Source of the DNA: Streptosporangiaceae bacterium
GTDB lineage: Bacteria; Actinomycetota; Actinomycetes; Streptosporangiales; Streptosporangiaceae
Assembly: GCA_030039095.1 (NCBI GenBank)
Contig: JASHQP010000095.1
Location: 1 to 25,501, forward strand
Direction of reading: 5' to 3'
DNA: 25,501 bases
The position numbers were made by a program, and so were the translations under genes. Every line of letters begins with the position of its first letter. Positions within the stretch are counted from its first letter, which is position 1. This document shows, in pieces, positions 14,077-21,725 of the stretch. The notes under the pieces are model-generated. The model worked only from the letters and a program-made list of their open reading frames with translations. It had not been told where the DNA came from and made no database searches.

Positions 14077-14973
14077 TCACGCCTCGGAACGGGACGCGTG
14101 GCGCAGCGGCGGCGCGGCGCGCCAGTCGTCCATCCCGTACTCGGCGGTGCCGATCGCGGTCCTGCCGCCGGAGACCTCCGACCAGTGCGCGTGGTTGAGC
14201 TGATGGATCGTGAAGCACGCGTTGAGCGCCGACGTGAAGCCCATCGCGTCCACCGACTGGTTCACCGACTCCTTGATGAGCAGCGCGGCCATCGTCGGGA
14301 CGCGGGCGATCCGCTTTGCAAACGCCTCGGTCCGCTCGGCGAGCTCGTCGTCGGGGAACACCTTGCTGACCATGCCGAGCCGGTACGCGTCCTCGGCGTC
14401 CAGCGTGTCCCCGGTCAGCAGCAGTTCCTTGGCCTTGCGCGGCCCGAACTCCCACGGGTGCGCGAAGTACTCCACCCCGCACATCCCGAGCCGCGTGCCG
14501 ACCACGTCGGCGAAGACCGTGCCCTCGCCGGCCACGATGAGGTCGCACGCCCACATCAGCATCAGCCCGGCCGAGAACACGTTCCCGTGCACCTGCGCCA
14601 CGGTGATCTTGCGCAGGTTCCGCCAGCGCAGCGTGTTCTCGAAGTAATAGTGCCACTCCTGCCGGGTGCGGGTCTCTGCCCCGTCCTTGGTGGCGCCGTT
14701 GCAGCCGAAGCTCGGGTGCTGGTCCGGGCCGGCCGCCCGCTCCCGCTGGTCGTCGGCGGTCCCGAGGTCGTGCCCGGCCGAGAACGACGGGCCGTCGCCG
14801 CCCAGGATCACGACGCGGACCGCGTCGTCGGCCTCGGCGCGGGCGAACGCGTCGCCCAGCTCGACCAGCATGCCCCGGTTCTGCGCGTTGCGGGACTTGG
14901 GCCGGGCCATGCAGATCCGCGCGATCCGGCCGTCGTCGAGGGTCTCGTACCGGATGTAGTCGTAGTCGCTCAA
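14077..14973 (-). CDS. Enoyl-CoA hydratase/isomerase (crotonase) family protein
   Basis: The 298-residue crotonase-fold protein has the first oxyanion-hole segment GPSFSAGHDLG and the second GNVFSAGLMLMWACDLIVA. The Glu of true hydratases in GGGcE is Met here (GLMLM), and the following FADVVGTRLGMCG shows no second Glu, so simple water addition by the classic mechanism is unlikely; isomerase, hydrolase or C-C lyase activity is possible. A 40-residue insertion after the first loop (ADDQRERAAGPDQHPSFGCN onward) is long for the family. The start is one of two adjacent TTG codons (14976, 14973); 14973 lies five bases after GGGAG. It lies between the ACAD10/11-type dehydrogenase and the SDR and is probably co-transcribed with both. 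Confidence 0.88.
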   Translation of the reverse strand: MSDYDYIRYETLDDGRIARICMARPKSRNAQNRGMLVELGDAFARAEADDAVRVVILGGDGPSFSAGHDLGTADDQRERAAGPDQHPSFGCNGATKDGAETRTRQEWHYYFENTLRWRNLRKITVAQVHGNVFSAGLMLMWACDLIVAGEGTVFADVVGTRLGMCGVEYFAHPWEFGPRKAKELLLTGDTLDAEDAYRLGMVSKVFPDDELAERTEAFAKRIARVPTMAALLIKESVNQSVDAMGFTSALNACFTIHQLNHAHWSEVSGGRTAIGTAEYGMDDWRAAPPLRHASRSEA

Positions 14974-15005
14974 CAAGGCTCCCTTCGGCGCTGGGCCGGT
15001 GCGGA

Positions 15006-16328
15006 TCAGCGGTTGAGGCTGGCCTGCTCGAGCAGGTCAGCGAACTTGGCCTCGGCGTGGCCACGCCGGGTGGGGACGTGCTCGCTGGGCACCTGCGCCG
15101 GATGGTAGCCGCGCAGCACCTGGCGCGCGACGGTGACCTTGTGCACCTCGTCGGGCCCGTCGTAGAGCCGGGACGCGCGGGCATGCCGGTACATGCTCTC
15201 CAGCGGCAGGTCGGCGGAGAAGCCGAGCGCGCCGTGGATCTGGATCGCCCGGTCGATCACGTCGTACAGCACCCGGGTGCCCCAGAACTTGATCATGGCG
15301 ATGTCGACCCGGGCATCGCTGTACGGGCGGCCCTGCGCGTGCAGCTGATCCATCCGCCACGCGGCCTGCAGGGTCAGCAGCCGGGCGGCCTGCATGCCGG
15401 CGTAGCTCTCCGCGACCCAGTCCTGAACCATCTGCTTGTCCTTCAGCAGCGAGCCATGGACGGTACGGCTGACCGCGCGCTCGCACAGCATGTCGAACGC
15501 CCGCTGGCTCTGGCCGAGCCAGCGCATCGCGTGGTGGATGCGGCCGGGGCCGAGCCGCGCCTGCGCCAGCGCGAAGCCCGCGCCGACCTCGCCGATCACC
15601 GCCGATCTGGGCACCCGGACGTGGTCGTAGCGGACCTCGGCATGGTTGCCGAACTCACCGAGATGGGCGTCCGGCTCGGCCATCGTCGGGATGTCGCGCA
15701 GCACGCGGACGCCGGGGGTCCCGGCAGGCACCAGGAACATCGAGAACGCTCTGTGCGCCGGGGCGCCATCGAAGCCGGTCCGGCACATGACGATGTGGAA
15801 GTCGGCGACCGACGCGTTCGAGATGAACCACTTGTGCCCGCTGATCACCCAGGAGTCGCCGTCCTCGCGTGCGCTGGTGACCAGCATCGTGGGATCGGCG
15901 CCGGCCCCCGGCTCGGTCATCGCGAAGCACGAGTACACCGACCCGTCGAGCAGCGGCCGCAGCCAGCGTTCCTTCTGCTCGTCGCTGCCCCCGAGCGCCA
16001 GCAGCTCGGCGTTGCCCGAGTCGGGCGCGTTGTTGCCGAAGATCGGCGTGGCGAGGACGGACTGGCCGAGGATCTCGTGCATCAGGCCGAGCTTCACCTG
16101 CCCGAACCCGGTGCCACCGAGGGACGGGGGCAGGTGCGCGGCCCACAGCCCCTGCCGCTTGACCTCATCCTTCAGCGGCCGGGTGGCCTCGGCCAGCAGC
16201 GCCTGGCCGCCGGCGCCGCGCCACCGGTCGCTCAGCACCTCGAGCGGGCGGATCTCCTCCCGGACGAAGCCGCGCATCCAGGCAAGCTTCGCCTCGAATT
16301 CGGGCTCAGTTGAGAAATCCCAGCTCAC
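15006..16328 (-). CDS. Acyl-CoA dehydrogenase of the ACAD10/11 type
   Basis: The 440-residue dehydrogenase has CFAMTEPGAGADPTMLVTSA and WVISGHKWFISNAS in the beta domain, and a C-terminal domain with LGPGRIHHAMRWLGQSQRAF, DKQMVQDWVAES and LYDGPDEVHKVTVARQVL. The DGPDEVH motif, with Asp where medium-chain enzymes have the catalytic Glu, is the mark of the ACAD10/ACAD11 group. In mammals those dehydrogenases are fused to an APH-type kinase and handle 4-hydroxyacyl-CoAs by way of 4-phosphoacyl-CoA; here the kinase is the separate gene just upstream. GTG 16328 was chosen because GGAGG lies nine bases upstream; a TTG at 16361 is possible but lacks such a site. Island motif D lies 42 bp upstream. 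Confidence 0.92.
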   Translation of the reverse strand: MSWDFSTEPEFEAKLAWMRGFVREEIRPLEVLSDRWRGAGGQALLAEATRPLKDEVKRQGLWAAHLPPSLGGTGFGQVKLGLMHEILGQSVLATPIFGNNAPDSGNAELLALGGSDEQKERWLRPLLDGSVYSCFAMTEPGAGADPTMLVTSAREDGDSWVISGHKWFISNASVADFHIVMCRTGFDGAPAHRAFSMFLVPAGTPGVRVLRDIPTMAEPDAHLGEFGNHAEVRYDHVRVPRSAVIGEVGAGFALAQARLGPGRIHHAMRWLGQSQRAFDMLCERAVSRTVHGSLLKDKQMVQDWVAESYAGMQAARLLTLQAAWRMDQLHAQGRPYSDARVDIAMIKFWGTRVLYDVIDRAIQIHGALGFSADLPLESMYRHARASRLYDGPDEVHKVTVARQVLRGYHPAQVPSEHVPTRRGHAEAKFADLLEQASLNR

Positions 16329-16359
16329 AGGCCCGGTCCTCCGCTCGGCGTGCCCTGGC

Positions 16360-16383
16360 AATTCATACGTATCATATCCATAC
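16360..16383 (+). promoter_or_regulatory. Island motif, site D (upstream of ACAD10/11-type gene)
   Basis: AATTCATACG-TATCAT-ATCCATAC with the core at 16370-16375, 42 bp upstream of the dehydrogenase start. CATA occurs three times in the site. The left part AATTCATA resembles AATCTATA of site E. Confidence 0.5.
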
Positions 16384-16408
16384 TCTGCTCTTTGGCCTCA
16401 GTGCAGAG
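16383..16408. terminator. Weak hairpin at the end of the APH gene
   Basis: CTCTGC and GCAGAG form a 6-bp stem around a 14-base loop, just after the stop of the APH-type gene and before motif D. No T-tract is present. It may partly terminate APH transcription. Confidence 0.25.
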
Positions 16409-16409
16409 A

Positions 16410-17450
16410 CTACGCGCGGCCCGCCGCTATCGCGAGGCCCTGCTCGAACAGGGCCGCCGCCATCTGCCGCATGCGCTGCCCGGAGCCGCGGTCGGCCTGC
16501 CCCGCCGTGGACCGGGCATGCGTGCCCTCCAGCAGCACCCCGAGGCGGTAGCAGGCGAGCGCGTGGTACCAGCCAATGGATGACAGGTCGCGCTCGCTGC
16601 CCGCACCATAACGGGCAACGAGTTCCGCCCGGCTCGGGAAGCCGGGCAGCGCCAGGACCGTCGACGCCGACGCCACCCCGCCGTCCTCGCACCAGGTGGC
16701 CAGCAGCTGGCCGAGGTCCACGAGCGGGTCGCCGACGGTCGCCAGCTCCCAGTCCACCACGGCCGCCACCTGCGGCCCGTCCTGCCTGATCATGACGTTG
16801 GCGAGGTGGTAGTCGCCGTGGATGAGCCCCGCCGACCAGGAAGGCGGGCGGCTGGCCGACAGCCAGCCGCACAGCGCGGCGGTATCCGGCAGTCCCGCGG
16901 CCGACCAGCCGGGGAACTCCGCGTAGGACTCCAGCTGCGACGCCCACCGGCCGACCTGGCGCTCGAGCCAGCCCTCGGCCCGGCCGAGCGTCGCGAGCCC
17001 GGTCGCGGCCACGTCGACGCGGCCCAGGGCGGCCAGCGCGTCGACCACGGCCAGCGCCATCTGCCGCTGGCCGGCGGGATCGTCGAGGAACGCGGGCCGG
17101 CTGACGGTCGGCGTGAACCCGGCCACGGGCTCCATCAGGTAGAAGACCGCGCCGATCACGTCGAGGTCGTCGCACACAGCGATGAGGCGCGGGTGCGGCA
17201 CGCCGGAGCCCGCGAGGCCGGCCAGAACCCTGGCCTCCCGGCGCATGGTCTCGTCGCTGCCCCGCCGCTTGTGCAGCGGCGGGCGGCGCAGCACGAACCC
17301 GCGGCCGCCGCGGGAGAACCGCACCAGCACATTCTGGGTGCCGCCCGCCATCGGCTCGACGTCGGCGACCGGCCCGTCGCCGAGGCCGGCCGCGTCCATC
17401 CAGCGCTCGACGGCCGCCATGTCGACCGCCCCGCCTACCACCGGCCCCAC
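16410..17450 (-). CDS. APH-fold phosphotransferase (ACAD10/11 kinase-domain type)
   Basis: The 346-residue protein is an aminoglycoside-phosphotransferase-fold kinase. It has GGTQNVLVRF (nucleotide-binding strands), FVLRRPP with the probable ATP-contact Arg/Lys region, the catalytic loop HGDYHLANVM (H211-D213) and the metal-binding VVDWELATVGDPLVDLG (D233). These motifs are close to the kinase half of ACAD10/ACAD11 rather than to antibiotic kinases, and the dehydrogenase half follows as the next gene. It probably phosphorylates a hydroxyacyl-CoA so that the dehydrogenase pair can remove the hydroxyl as phosphate. The GTG at 17450 follows GGGGAGG by seven bases; an ATG at 17420 lacks a good site. 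Its start region is a 32-bp tandem repeat. Confidence 0.88.
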   Translation of the reverse strand: MGPVVGGAVDMAAVERWMDAAGLGDGPVADVEPMAGGTQNVLVRFSRGGRGFVLRRPPLHKRRGSDETMRREARVLAGLAGSGVPHPRLIAVCDDLDVIGAVFYLMEPVAGFTPTVSRPAFLDDPAGQRQMALAVVDALAALGRVDVAATGLATLGRAEGWLERQVGRWASQLESYAEFPGWSAAGLPDTAALCGWLSASRPPSWSAGLIHGDYHLANVMIRQDGPQVAAVVDWELATVGDPLVDLGQLLATWCEDGGVASASTVLALPGFPSRAELVARYGAGSERDLSSIGWYHALACYRLGVLLEGTHARSTAGQADRGSGQRMRQMAAALFEQGLAIAAGRA

Positions 17451-17527
17451 GGGCTGACCTCCCCGGCCACCACCGGCCCCACGGGCTGACCTCCCCGGCC
17501 ACCACCGGCCCCGCCACGGGCTGACCT
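17437..17527 (-). repeat. Tandem 32-bp repeats at the start of the APH gene
   Basis: Two identical 32-bp units (17437-17468, 17469-17500) and a third partial, slightly changed copy with a 3-bp insertion (from 17501). On the minus strand each full unit contains GGGGAGGTCAGCCCGTGGGG, that is a ribosome site plus GTG. Since 32 is not a multiple of three, only the unit nearest the gene is in frame. Confidence 0.9.
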
Positions 17528-17535
17528 ATCCGAGA

Positions 17536-17563
17536 AAGAAATCTATAGTTATCATTCGCCGGA
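17536..17563 (+). promoter_or_regulatory. Island motif, site E (between APH and ligase-racemase genes)
   Basis: AATCTATAGT-TATCAT-TCGCCGG with the core at 17550-17555, in the divergent region, 77 bp before the fusion gene and 100 bp before the APH gene. AATCTAT-N3-TATCAT is almost the same as site A. TATCAT could also serve as a -10 element for the plus-strand gene. Confidence 0.5.
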
Positions 17564-17631
17564 ACTACGCAGGACGCTACTACGGCCAGAGCTGCCCGGC
17601 GAGCGGTGGTCCCGGACGGGAGGCGAGACGG

Positions 17632-20316
17632 ATGACAATCGCGATGGTCCTGGACATGGCGATGTCGGTGTACCCGGACCGGGTAGCCGTTGGGGGTCTG
17701 GCCGACGGCCTTACCTACGAGCAGCTCGCCTCGGCCGCGGCCGGCGGCGGCGGCGTGCTGGCCGAAGCCGGGGCCGCTCACGCCGTGTTCGTCGGCGAGA
17801 ACGGCCCGGCGCTGCCCGTCGCCGCGTTCGCCGCCTGCGCCGCTGGCGTCCCGTTCGTGCCCGTGAACTACCGTCTGGGCCCGGAACAGATCCGCGACCT
17901 GATCACGCAGCTGGAGGCGCCGGTCGTCGTTGCCGACGAGGCCTTCCTGCCGGCGCTCGCTGGCGTGCCGGCGTACTCGAGCGCGGTTTTCCTCGGGCAG
18001 GCGCGGGAGCACGCCCCGGCCGGGCCCGCGGCGGTGTCGGACGCCGACACCGCCGTCGTGCTGTTCACCAGCGGGACCACCGCCCGGCCGAAGGGCGTGC
18101 TGCTGCGTCACCAGAACCTGACCACGTACGTGCTGCAGACCGTCGAGTTCGCCTCGGCCGGCGAGGACGAGGCGGCACTCGTGAGCACGCCGCCGTATCA
18201 CGTCGCCGGCCTCGGGGCGATTCTGTCGAACCTCTACGCGGGGCGTCGGATCGTGTACCTGCCCAGCTTCTCGCCGGAGGGCTGGCTGGACACGGTGCGC
18301 AGCGAGCGGATCACGAGCGCGATGGTGGTGCCGACGATGCTGGCCCGGATCGTCGATCACCTCGACGGCTCGCCCGCCGGCGTGCCCACGCTGCGCGCCC
18401 TGGCCTACGGAGGCGCGCGCATGCCGCAGCCGGTGCTGGAGCGGGCGCTGGCGGCGTTCGGTGACACCGCGTTCACCAACGCGTACGGACTCACCGAGAC
18501 CAGCTCGACGATTGCCGTGCTGGGCCCGGAGGATCACCGGGCCGCCGTGGCGGGCGACGCGACAGCGCGGCGGCGGCTGGCGTCCGCGGGCCGGATCGTC
18601 CCCGGCGTCGAGGCCGAGGTGCGCGCGCCGGACGGCTCGGCGCTGACCGGGGCGGGCGAGACCGGCCTGCTGTGGGTCCGGGGCGGGCAGGTGTCCGGCG
18701 AGTACCTCGGTTCCGGCGCCGCGCTCGACGCTGGCGGCTGGTTCCCGACCAAGGACCTGGCCTGGTTCGACGCGGACGGCTACCTGTTCCTCGGCGGCCG
18801 TGACGACGACACGATCATCCGCGGCGGCGAGAACATCGCCCCGGCGGAGATCGAGGACGCCCTGCTCGCGCACCCGGCCGTGCGCGAGGCCGCCGTCGTG
18901 GGCCTGCCGGACGACGAGTGGGGCGAGCGCATCGCGGCCGTGGTGGTCGCGGCACCGGGCGCCGAGGTCACGGGGGACGACCTGAGGGCGTGGGTCCGGT
19001 CGCGGCTGCGCGGCTCGCGCACGCCCGACGAGGTCCACGTCGCCGGCGCCCTGCCGCAAACCGCGACCGGCAAGGTCATCCGCCGCGAGGTCGTCGCGTC
19101 CCTGCGGGCGCCGGGGGAGCCCGGGGAGCCGCCCGTCCCCCGCCCGGCGGACGAGGCCGTGCCACCCCCGCTCCCCCGCCCGCCCGGTTCGGGATCTTCC
19201 AGTCGGCCGGGGCCGCTGGCGGGAATCCGGGTGGTCGAGCTCGCTGGGCTGGGGCCGGCGCCGTACGCGGCGATGCTGCTGGCCGATCTCGGCGCGACGG
19301 TCCTGCGGGTGGAGCGCCCGGGGAGCACGGTCGCCGACCCCAGGATCCACATCTGGAACCGGGGCAAGCAGTCGGTCGTGCTCGACCTCAAGAGCCCCGA
19401 CGGCATCGAGACCGTCCTGCGTCTGGTCGAGCGGGCCGACGTGCTGATCGAGGGGTTCCGGCCCGGCGTGACCGAGCGGCTCGGCCTCGGCCCGGACGTG
19501 TGCCTCCAGCGGAACCCTGGGCTGGTGTACGGGCGGATGACCGGCTGGGGCCAGGACGGCCCGCTGGCCGGGACCGCCGGGCACGACATCGACTACATCG
19601 CGCGGACCGGGGCGCTGCACGCGATCGGCCGGGCTGGTGGCCCGCCGCAGGTCCCGCTCAACGTCATCGGCGACTTCGGCGGCGGCGGCATGGTCCTCGC
19701 GTTCGGCATCGCCTCGGCTCTGGTCCAGCGCGCCAGCGGCGGCAAGGGCCAGGTCGTGGACGCGGCGATCGTCGACGGCGTCAGCTCGCTGCTGGCCACC
19801 CAGCACGCCCTGTACGCGGAGGGCACCTGGCTCGACGAGCGTGGCGTCAACGTGCTGGACACCGGCGCGCCCTACTACGACGTCTACGAGACCGCGGACG
19901 GCAAGTGGATGGCCGTCGGCGCGATCGAGCCGCAGTTCTACGACCAGCTGGTGAAGCTGCTGGGTCTGGCGGACCTGCCGGACCGCGCCGACCGGGCGAA
20001 CTGGCCGGCGATCCGTGAGCGGTTCGCCGAGCGGTTCCGGACCCGCACCAGGGACGAGTGGACCGCGCTGCTCGAGGGGTCCGACGCCTGCGCCGCTCCC
20101 GTCCTGTCGCTCGCCGAGGCCGGGGCCGACCGGCAGATGTCCGCGCGCGGCACCCTCGTCACGGTCGACGGGGTGCTGCAGTCCAACGTGGTCCCCCGGT
20201 TCTCCCGGTTCACGCCACCCCTGCCACCGTCCCCGCCGGTCCCGGGCGCCGACACCGAGTGGGCGCTTCGGGAATGGGGCATCGACGGTGCCGGGAGTCC
20301 CTCGAGGCGCGATTAG
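17632..20316 (+). CDS. Fusion: acyl-CoA ligase (AMP-forming) + alpha-methylacyl-CoA racemase
   Basis: The 894-residue protein has two complete enzymes. Residues 1-490 are an AMP-forming acyl-CoA synthetase: P-loop LFTSGTTARPKGV (144-156), YGLTET (285-290), the GGRDDDTIIRGGENIAPAEIE segment (388-408), and PQTATGKVIRR with the catalytic Lys 481. A Pro/Gly/Ser-rich linker follows (about 492-527). Residues 528-885 are a family III CoA-transferase of the racemase branch: GIRVVELAGLGPAPYAAMLL, GHDIDYIARTGALHAIGR with His 651, and NVIGDFGGGGMVLAFGI with Asp 681, the His/Asp acid-base pair of alpha-methylacyl-CoA racemases. It would make an acyl-CoA from a 2-methyl acid and invert its alpha carbon so that oxidation can proceed. 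GGGAGG lies eight bases before the ATG. Confidence 0.93.
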   Translation: MTIAMVLDMAMSVYPDRVAVGGLADGLTYEQLASAAAGGGGVLAEAGAAHAVFVGENGPALPVAAFAACAAGVPFVPVNYRLGPEQIRDLITQLEAPVVVADEAFLPALAGVPAYSSAVFLGQAREHAPAGPAAVSDADTAVVLFTSGTTARPKGVLLRHQNLTTYVLQTVEFASAGEDEAALVSTPPYHVAGLGAILSNLYAGRRIVYLPSFSPEGWLDTVRSERITSAMVVPTMLARIVDHLDGSPAGVPTLRALAYGGARMPQPVLERALAAFGDTAFTNAYGLTETSSTIAVLGPEDHRAAVAGDATARRRLASAGRIVPGVEAEVRAPDGSALTGAGETGLLWVRGGQVSGEYLGSGAALDAGGWFPTKDLAWFDADGYLFLGGRDDDTIIRGGENIAPAEIEDALLAHPAVREAAVVGLPDDEWGERIAAVVVAAPGAEVTGDDLRAWVRSRLRGSRTPDEVHVAGALPQTATGKVIRREVVASLRAPGEPGEPPVPRPADEAVPPPLPRPPGSGSSSRPGPLAGIRVVELAGLGPAPYAAMLLADLGATVLRVERPGSTVADPRIHIWNRGKQSVVLDLKSPDGIETVLRLVERADVLIEGFRPGVTERLGLGPDVCLQRNPGLVYGRMTGWGQDGPLAGTAGHDIDYIARTGALHAIGRAGGPPQVPLNVIGDFGGGGMVLAFGIASALVQRASGGKGQVVDAAIVDGVSSLLATQHALYAEGTWLDERGVNVLDTGAPYYDVYETADGKWMAVGAIEPQFYDQLVKLLGLADLPDRADRANWPAIRERFAERFRTRTRDEWTALLEGSDACAAPVLSLAEAGADRQMSARGTLVTVDGVLQSNVVPRFSRFTPPLPPSPPVPGADTEWALREWGIDGAGSPSRRD

Positions 20317-20378
20317 CCCACAGTTTGTCCCGTTGTCCAGGGGCGTGTGGTGCCCGGCCGACAGGGCTCCTGCGCGGG

Positions 20379-21572
20379 CTACCTGCCTGCCGGGTCGCCG
20401 GCTGCCGCGGATTGCAGGCGGGCGGTCCATCGTTCCTCGATGTGGGCGTAGCGCCAGACGAGAATGGCGGCGGCCCAGGTGACGATGAACATGCCGACGA
20501 TGATGAACCCGGCGGTGTTGATGTTGAAGTTGTACATGAAGCCCCAGAAGCCGCTGGTCTGGCTCACGCCGTGGACTTCCAGCGGGATCAGGCTGAGGGT
20601 TTCGATGCCGCCGATGAAGAAGCAGATCGCAACCGACAGGCCGGTGATGGCCAGGTTGTAGTAGACCTTGCGGACCGGGTTGAAGAACGCCCAGCCGTAG
20701 GCCAGGTTCATGAACATGCCGTCGGAGGTGTCCATCAGGCTCATCCCGGCGGTGAACAGGATAGGCAGCGCGATGATGGCCTGCCAGGGGATGTGCTCGG
20801 AAGCCAGCAGCGCGGTCGAGGTCAGCAGCGCGACCTCGGTGGCGGTGTCGAAGCCCATGCCGAACACGACCCCGACCGGGTACATCTGCCATTCCTTGTC
20901 GATGGTGTTCATCCACCGGCCGAAGAAGCGGTAGAAGAACCCGCGGTTTTCCAGCTGGCGCTCGAGTTCGGCCTCGTTGTACTCGCCGCGGCGCATGGAC
21001 TTGAAGACCCTGATGATGCCGGCGAGGATGATCAGGTTGAGCAGTCCGATCAGGAACAGGAATGCCGCGGACACGATCGTGCCGAAGGTGCCGCCGAACG
21101 ATTCCAGCGACGAGTTGGAGTGCGTCACCGCGGGCAGCACGGTCTTCTCGGCGATGATGATCCCGACGCCGATGGCCACCACGATCGTGGAGTGGCCGAG
21201 GGAGAAGAAGTAGCCGAACGCGAACGGCCGTGGCCGGGTATTGTCCGTCCCCTGGGCCGCAGCCCGGTTCACGAACTCATCCCGCTGATTCATCGCCTTG
21301 CGGGTGGTGTTGTCGATCGCGGAGATGTGGTCGGCGTCAAAGGCGTGCCGCAGCCCGAGGGTGTAGGCGGTGATGCACAGCCCTATGCCGAAGAACTTGT
21401 AGTGCGCCGGCAGAACGTACGCGACGAACACGGCGAACCCGAGCGCGTGCAGCAGCAGGATCGACCCGTACATGCCGATCACGCGCCGCTTCTCCACCGG
21501 GGTCATCGCCCTGAACGACTCGCGGACCATCGTGTGGATGCGGAGCTTGCGGGTATCGGCAACAGCGGACAT
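20379..21572 (-). CDS. NicO-type nickel/cobalt transporter (HoxN/NixA family)
   Basis: The 397-residue membrane protein carries the family signatures RHAFDADHISAIDNTTRK (the HA-x4-DH metal motif of the second helix), FGYFFSLGHSTIVV, and GMGFDTATEVALL, with about eight hydrophobic segments. It imports Ni2+ (or Co2+) with high affinity for enzymes such as urease, hydrogenase or Ni-SOD. ATG 21572 follows GGAGGG by seven bases. A Nur box lies 58 bp upstream, over a probable -35 region (TTGCAA, 18-bp gap, TAGCGT), so repression when nickel is plentiful is expected. It is convergent with the ligase-racemase gene across a 62-bp gap. Confidence 0.93.
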   Translation of the reverse strand: MSAVADTRKLRIHTMVRESFRAMTPVEKRRVIGMYGSILLLHALGFAVFVAYVLPAHYKFFGIGLCITAYTLGLRHAFDADHISAIDNTTRKAMNQRDEFVNRAAAQGTDNTRPRPFAFGYFFSLGHSTIVVAIGVGIIIAEKTVLPAVTHSNSSLESFGGTFGTIVSAAFLFLIGLLNLIILAGIIRVFKSMRRGEYNEAELERQLENRGFFYRFFGRWMNTIDKEWQMYPVGVVFGMGFDTATEVALLTSTALLASEHIPWQAIIALPILFTAGMSLMDTSDGMFMNLAYGWAFFNPVRKVYYNLAITGLSVAICFFIGGIETLSLIPLEVHGVSQTSGFWGFMYNFNINTAGFIIVGMFIVTWAAAILVWRYAHIEERWTARLQSAAAGDPAGR

Positions 21573-21629
21573 TGGGGCACCCTCCGGTCGGCCTGGCACG
21601 AATGCTGCCTGCCCGCACGCTAACCCAGG

Positions 21630-21646
21630 CTGCAAATAAGTTGCAA
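21630..21646. promoter_or_regulatory. Nur box upstream of the nickel transporter
   Basis: CTGCAA-ATAAG-TTGCAA matches the Streptomyces Nur box tTGCaa-N5-ttGCAA in 11 of 12 defined positions. A further half-site ATGCAA lies at 21658-21663. It overlaps the likely -35 element of the transporter promoter. Confidence 0.75.
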
Positions 21647-21725
21647 GTACTCATAAGATGCAACTGGTACCCGGGCCGGGTCTGGCCCGTCGCGTGAAGG
21701 GCCGGCCCGCTGCGAGGGACACCAG

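Noticed and set aside
16410..17450. Aminoglycoside-resistance kinase
   Set aside because: Motifs and the following DGPDEVH-type dehydrogenase point to the ACAD10/11 kinase group, not to antibiotic resistance.
4096..17563. The ATGATA/TATCAT motif as a KstR (cholesterol regulon) site
   Set aside because: KstR sites are AAC-N2-GTT palindromes; none of the five copies fits.
20317..20378. Terminator between the convergent fusion and NicO genes
   Set aside because: Only a 4-bp GGGC/GCCC stem with a 7-base loop was found, too weak to list.
16372..20916. 1514-codon minus-strand frame across the ligase-racemase gene
   Set aside because: It runs antisense to the fusion gene and out of frame through the APH and NicO genes; no domain is visible in it.
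20058..21623. Plus-strand frame opposite the nickel transporter
   Set aside because: Acidic low-complexity translation, shadow of the transporter gene.
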